A DNA stretch of 64,000 bases, taken from NCBI GenBank assembly GCA_019843655.1, contig JACDQD010000006.1, positions 11,462,034 through 11,526,033 on the forward strand, read 5' to 3'. Under the pieces are notes generated by a model, which saw only the letters and a program-made list of their open reading frames with translations, made no database searches and was not told the DNA's origin. Source of the DNA: Lethocerus indicus (Eukaryota > Arthropoda > Insecta > Hemiptera > Belostomatidae). This document shows positions 62,286 through 64,000 of the stretch, piece by piece. The stretch's first letter is position 1. Each line of letters begins with the position of its first letter. The position numbers and the translations under genes were made by a program.

Positions 62286-62969
62286 GCTGTTGTCTTAAAT
62301 AAAATTAATAAACTACATTCAAAAAAGCAAAACTGATGATTTTGCCAAACGAGAGGTTACCCTACTGTTATCCCCCAGGGTGTTATTTCATATTTGTCTT
62401 TAACATTTTTTCTATCTAATAAATAAATTAATCATAATTGTCTCTTAAATATTTGATTAATTGATAGTATTTTTCTGAACAACCGAAAAGAAATACTGTT
62501 TTCATTATGTATAATGTTTCTGTAAAAAGAGAAATAGTACCTAAAATTTAAAATATTTTGAATAACTGATTTTATTTTTAAAAATTAAGTAACCGGGAAA
62601 ATGAATAGTTCATGACATTTCATTTTTGTGTTATGAGTATTATTGTCTAATATCGCAGTGTACGGCTATTTTGGTGTTCAGGTTGGCAGCCTGCATTGAG
62701 GGAAGTTGTTAGTTGACTATTATTATTGTTCGATTCTGTCACAGCCGGGCAGTGTTTTATGTAAAAATATCGATTTTCCTAGTACCCGATTTTTCTTTCA
62801 TGCCGCATCGGCGGAAATGATTCACAGCGTACTACGGCCCTACTCAGTATAGCGGACGTCTCGGAATATACTGGGGACATTCTCGCCGCTCTAGTCCCAA
62901 CACGAAACGTTTTCGTGACTTCATCGAAGTCGTCTGTAGGATTTATCTGTTGACGTTCGCAGTTTTATC
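62286..62969. promoter_or_regulatory. Probable divergent promoter region of the CCDC51-like gene
   Basis: AT-rich next to the coding start, then a CpG-rich stretch from about 62.64 kb that continues past 62.97 kb. This is the only CpG-rich patch between the minus-strand gene and the window end. Exact start sites are not visible. Confidence 0.3.
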
Positions 62970-63146
62970 AGTGTGCAAGCCGGCGAAAAACGTTAACGCA
63001 TCAGCATTGAGTGCGGAACTGAGATGCGCTCAAAGTTTCTTGCATTATGAATTCTTTCGTCCACTGTCGGCGAAGAAAGGGGATTCGTATGTGACATGTG
63101 GTTTTCTGTGGATAAGTCAACGTGAATAGACCAGCTGCGACTTAAG
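62970..63146 (+). other. Possible non-coding first exon of a rightward gene
   Basis: TCAGT (62968-62972) fits an arthropod initiator with its A at 62970. CTTAAG followed by the strong donor GTGAGC lies at 63147. The segment between is CpG-rich and has no convincing coding frame. Any coding exons would lie beyond the window; the 63510-63725 frame shows no known motif. Confidence 0.3.
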
Positions 63147-64000
63147 GTGAGCTAAGTTTATAACATATCAAGCATGTTTAACGGGGTAATTGCACCAGTA
63201 TATGTGATAAGGAACCTGGTATTTTTTATTGATTTTATTAACGCTCAAAAGTACCTGTATAGGTTTTGTCGAAACCATGAATTAAAGTTCCTGTTTTACT
63301 AATTCTTATTTCTAGCCCTTGAAAGTATGGATAACGCCCTTCGTAGTTATGAAATTAAATCATAAAATTCTTCTTAGTGATGTAAGTTATACATTTTTCA
63401 AATTCTTCACTGAGACCATTGATGTGTGAAGAGTGTGACTATATTTTATTTATTTATTTATTTTTATTTTTTTAAATATAAGCTGGATTTGTAGAAAATA
63501 AAGTAGTTATTGAAAAGGGGTGGACAAATAATTGGATATTTTGTAGCATGTGTACTGTCTTACCACCTGCAGTGGCATGCTTTTCAGATACTGGATTACC
63601 CTGTTTTAGATAGGTATGAAATTTTACAACTCATTATTGAAAATACTCTGAGAAATTCACCCATATCCTATTTATTTTCCTTACTATTAATACACAATAC
63701 AAATACATCATATTTTACATTATAATTTAGAATATTATTGATTTTCAGTAAATTGTCTGTAAATAACCTTTTGGACACAATTTCTTTCAATTGGGTTTGC
63801 CTGTGCTGTGGAGATATATTTTTCATCGCTTGCCTATTATTTAAATTCAAATTAATACTCATATGATGTTCAAATAGACATAATTGTATCAAGGGTGTTA
63901 TACACCATATTATTTATGAACAATTTCGCATTTGTTTGTTGATTAATAGGGTCGCATAATTTAAAGAGAATATTATTATTTTTACTCTGTAAAATTCATA

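Noticed and set aside
1..64000. CRISPR arrays, operons, phage genes, tRNA or rRNA genes
   Set aside because: The window is eukaryotic. No regularly spaced direct repeats with unique spacers exist, and I saw no convincing tRNA B-box/acceptor pair or rRNA core by eye. A tRNAscan or Rfam run could still find one.

Overview
The window is nuclear DNA from an animal, almost certainly an insect. It holds four intron-rich protein genes in 64 kb, separated and split by long non-coding DNA. The fatty acyl-CoA reductases and the GHSMG lipase are of the kind insects carry in multigene families. A CpG-rich background with CpG-poor gene bodies suggests a lineage with strong gene-body DNA methylation, such as a hemimetabolous insect (termite or cockroach grade). 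The species is an inference; nothing in the window fixes it.

Layout, left to right: 1-8.3 kb is unannotated sequence with one fold-back transposon relic (5.7-6.1 kb). 8.3-12.1 kb (+) is fatty acyl-CoA reductase gene 1 (FAR-A), 8 coding exons, 549 aa. 13.1-18.5 kb has no gene I recognise. 18.53-29.75 kb (+) is fatty acyl-CoA reductase gene 2 (FAR-B), 7 coding exons, 494 aa, with a likely TATA/initiator promoter and a non-coding first exon 4.2 kb upstream of the ATG exon. 31.3-31.9 kb is a young fold-back (MITE-like) element. 34.8-35.6 kb is a 141-bp higher-order tandem repeat. 40.07-57.65 kb (+) is a secreted acid/neutral-type lipase, 8 coding exons, 409 aa, whose signal-peptide exon lies 13.3 kb upstream of the rest. 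59.65-62.29 kb (-) is a CCDC51/MITOK-like mitochondrial membrane protein, 3 coding exons, 349 aa, convergent with the lipase. 62.3-64 kb looks like a shared promoter region with the start of a rightward transcript.

The two reductases share nearly all intron positions and phases and are a tandem duplication. With the lipase they form a lipid-metabolism neighbourhood: fatty acid release on one side, and reduction of acyl-CoA to fatty alcohols for waxes, cuticular lipids or pheromones on the other. That functional link is inference. All exon structures were built by hand from splice motifs, reading-frame phase and protein-family continuity. Every coding join closes in frame, and each protein has a family-typical or near-typical length.

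The two most unusual features are these. (1) A dispersed module of about 37 nt has the architecture of a type I hammerhead ribozyme and sits in the inverted arms of a fold-back transposon family; I see about a dozen whole or decayed copies. (2) In each of the four genes, the first one to four coding exons are CpG-rich, while the rest of the gene and 1-3 kb of 3' flank are CpG-poor and AT-rich, with fairly sharp outer edges.
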